From positions 54,693-118,692 of the forward strand of contig JAUYQZ010000036.1 of assembly GCA_030695415.1 (NCBI GenBank): a stretch of 64,000 bases of DNA, given 5' to 3'. This document shows positions 62,476 through 64,000 of the stretch, one piece after another. Each line of letters opens with the position of its first letter. Position 1 is the first letter of the stretch. The notes below the pieces were generated by a model, which made no database searches, was not told the origin of the DNA, and worked only from the letters and a program-made list of their open reading frames with translations. The position numbers were made by a program, and so were the translations under genes. The DNA is from Hylemonella sp. (lineage in GTDB: Bacteria > Pseudomonadota > Gammaproteobacteria > Burkholderiales > Burkholderiaceae_C).

Positions 62476-62482
62476 GCGGGTG

Positions 62483-63289
62483 TCAAAGCTTGCGGTGTTC
62501 CAGGGCCGGCAACTGCTTGCGCACCTGCCGCAGGCGCTCGAAGTCGAGGTCGCACACCACCACGCCCGGCCCTTCGGCGTGCTGGCCCAGCACCTGGCCC
62601 CAGGGGTCGATGACCATGGTCTGGCCCCAGGTGCGGCGGCCGTTTTCGTGCTGGCCGCCCTGGGCGCTGGCGATCACGTAGGCCTGGTTTTCGATGGCGC
62701 GGGCGCGCAGCAGCAACTCCCAGTGCGCCTGGCCGGTGGTGTGGGTGAAGGCCGAGGGCACCAGCAGCACATCGGCTTGCAGGGCTCGGTACAGCTCGGG
62801 GAATCGCAGGTCGTAACACACGCTCATGCCCACCCGCCAGTGCTGGCCGCTGTGGTCGGCCAGATCAAAGGTGGTGGGCGTTTGGCCGGCCTGCAGCACG
62901 GCGGCTTCGTCGTAGCGTTCGCGCCCGTTGTCGTAGCGGAACAGGTGGATCTTGTCGTAGCGCGCCACACACTCGCCCTTGGGGCTGTAGGCCAGCGAGC
63001 TGTTGGTGGCGTGGGTGGGGTCGTCGGTGGCCATGGGCAGGGTGCCGCCCACGATCCACAGGCCCAGCTCGCGCGCGCTGTCCTGCAAAAAGGCCTGCAC
63101 CGTGCCCAGGCCGGGGGTTTCGGCCAGTACCAGCTTGTCGCGGTCGCTGGTGCCCATGAAGCAGAAGTACTCGGGCAACACGGCCAGCTCCGCACCAGCC
63201 TGTGCGGCCTGGTCCAGCAAGGCGTGTGCCTGGGCAAGGTTGTGGTCCAGGCTGATGCCTGACACCATCTGGAGGGCGGCGGCTTTCAT
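62483..63289 (-). CDS. Carbon-nitrogen hydrolase (Nit1/Nit2-like amidase)
   Basis: 268 residues with the Glu-Lys-Cys catalytic set: Glu in LAVLPEYFCFMG, Lys in RYDKIHLFRYDN and Cys in GMSVCYDLRFPELYRALQA. Length and DPWGQVLGQHAEG match the Nit branch (deaminated-glutathione amidase type), a cytoplasmic metabolite-repair enzyme. It is 37 bases from the YhdP-like gene upstream on the same strand and seven bases before the kinase start. Confidence 0.92.
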   Translation of the reverse strand: MKAAALQMVSGISLDHNLAQAHALLDQAAQAGAELAVLPEYFCFMGTSDRDKLVLAETPGLGTVQAFLQDSARELGLWIVGGTLPMATDDPTHATNSSLAYSPKGECVARYDKIHLFRYDNGRERYDEAAVLQAGQTPTTFDLADHSGQHWRVGMSVCYDLRFPELYRALQADVLLVPSAFTHTTGQAHWELLLRARAIENQAYVIASAQGGQHENGRRTWGQTMVIDPWGQVLGQHAEGPGVVVCDLDFERLRQVRKQLPALEHRKL

Positions 63290-63326
63290 GGCGTGGGTCT
63301 CCAGTGCGGATGTGCGGTGGGGCGTT

Positions 63327-64000
63327 TCATTGTGACGGAAGCGGCAGGCCGGCGGGGGGCTTGCGTTGCAGGCGCTCCACCTGGGGGTCGTCCCAGCGGC
63401 CGGTGATGCGGAATTCCTGCGTGGCAGCCTCTTGCAGCGGTTGGCGCAGCAGGAATTGGGCCAGAAAGCTGCCCAGCCCCACGGCCGGGTTGATGGCGCT
63501 GGCCAGCAGCGAGGCGGTGCCGGCGTTGAGTTCAGGCACCACCACGGCGTGGATGTCCTGCGTTTCGCGGGCGATGTCGGCCTGGCCCTCGAGCAGCACG
63601 GCGGCGTTGATGCCTTTCATCTGCAGGTTGTTGGTGGTGGCAACGCCTTTGTCGATGCGGGCGTCGCCGCGCACGAAGTCGAAAGCGAAGCCTTGCGAAA
63701 ACACATCGCGGAAATCGAGCGCCAGCCGGCGTGGCAGGGCCTGCAGGCTGAGCACACCCAGCAGGCGCCCGGCACCGGGCTCCACCTGCAGGAACTGGCC
63801 GCGCTCGAATTCGGCGCGCAGCTGGCCCGAAAGGCTGGGGTAGTCGATGGAGAGCGGCGAACCGAGCCAGCCAATGTTGCCTTCGATGCGGCCTTTGCCA
63901 CCGCGCACGGCGCCATCGCGGCCGAAGCGCTTGAGCAGTTCGCCGGAGTCGTCCACATCCAGCGTGAAGTTGAGCGCGGTGCGACGCTGGGTTACCGGGC
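63327..64000 (-). CDS. YhdP/AsmA-like membrane protein, C-terminal fragment
   Basis: The frame runs into the right edge of the window, so only about 224 C-terminal residues are visible (it begins inside the codon at 63998; the ORF track's start is an internal GTG). SGELLKRFGRDGAVRGGKGR, LSLQALPRRLALDFRDVFSQ and the final LQRKPPAGLPLPSQ match the C-terminus of TIGR02099/YhdP proteins, which exceed 1,200 residues and take part in lipid transport between membranes. It would precede the amidase gene in transcription order. Confidence 0.85.
   Translation of the reverse strand, partial: PVTQRRTALNFTLDVDDSGELLKRFGRDGAVRGGKGRIEGNIGWLGSPLSIDYPSLSGQLRAEFERGQFLQVEPGAGRLLGVLSLQALPRRLALDFRDVFSQGFAFDFVRGDARIDKGVATTNNLQMKGINAAVLLEGQADIARETQDIHAVVVPELNAGTASLLASAINPAVGLGSFLAQFLLRQPLQEAATQEFRITGRWDDPQVERLQRKPPAGLPLPSQ

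Overview
The window is GC-rich, gene-dense chromosomal DNA from a betaproteobacterium, most likely Burkholderiales and probably Comamonadaceae-like (inferred from gene order, not from a search). Supporting signs are the rpsF-priB-rpsR-rplI-dnaB block, the divergent ppsR/ppsA pair, the DUF4212/VC_2705-type symporter with its DUF294 neighbour, tripartite-tricarboxylate (Bug) binding proteins and many ATGA or GTGA start/stop overlaps. I saw no tRNA, rRNA, CRISPR array, insertion sequence or prophage.

Layout. 1-10 kb: a Bax-inhibitor-1 membrane protein (cut by the window edge), a HbpS/GlcG-like protein, then an iron-acquisition island on the minus strand (siderophore receptor, PiuC hydroxylase, an alpha-hydroxy-acid oxidase, tonB-exbB-exbD-hemP) with two Fur-box-like sites, and a divergent ZnuD-like TonB-dependent receptor. 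10-19.7 kb: ppsR/ppsA, a two-gene membrane/TPR unit, and a DUF4212-symporter-CNB/CBS/nucleotidyltransferase-exonuclease cluster. 19.8-25.8 kb: rpsF-priB-rpsR-rplI, dnaB, a PIN-PhoH ATPase, a Bcp peroxiredoxin and a Mth938-like protein. 25.9-32.4 kb: alaA, hom, thrC, then mobB-moeA-moaD-moaE. 32.5-37.4 kb: a possible aromatic-acid cassette (LigW-like decarboxylase, Bug binding protein, flavin monooxygenase) and a PQQ-type sugar dehydrogenase. 37.5-45.3 kb: clpB with a sigma-32-like promoter, then an accessory stretch with two paralogous small membrane proteins, a Cys-rich flavodoxin-like reductase and a hybrid kinase/regulator pair. 45.4-49.6 kb: an SHP/diheme cytochrome/cytochrome b operon divergent from PepSY-regulator-kinase. 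49.6-64 kb: yidB, galU, dacB, a DMT exporter, tsaB-rimI-udg, an AbrB/Doc toxin-antitoxin, a second PepSY/cytochrome b pair, pfk, mltA, a FixJ/sensor-kinase pair, a nitrilase-family amidase and the end of a YhdP-like gene.

How the parts may work together. The first region forms a coherent TonB-energised iron and heme uptake unit. The electron-transfer genes at 45-49 kb and 56.5-57.4 kb share gene content (PepSY plus di-heme cytochrome b), and their promoters carry repeats with the same 11-bp spacing, so one OmpR-type regulator may control both. The most unusual item is the pair of about 118-residue single-span membrane proteins at 40.3 and 44.6 kb: they are alike in sequence and also share an upstream block with identical internal spacing.
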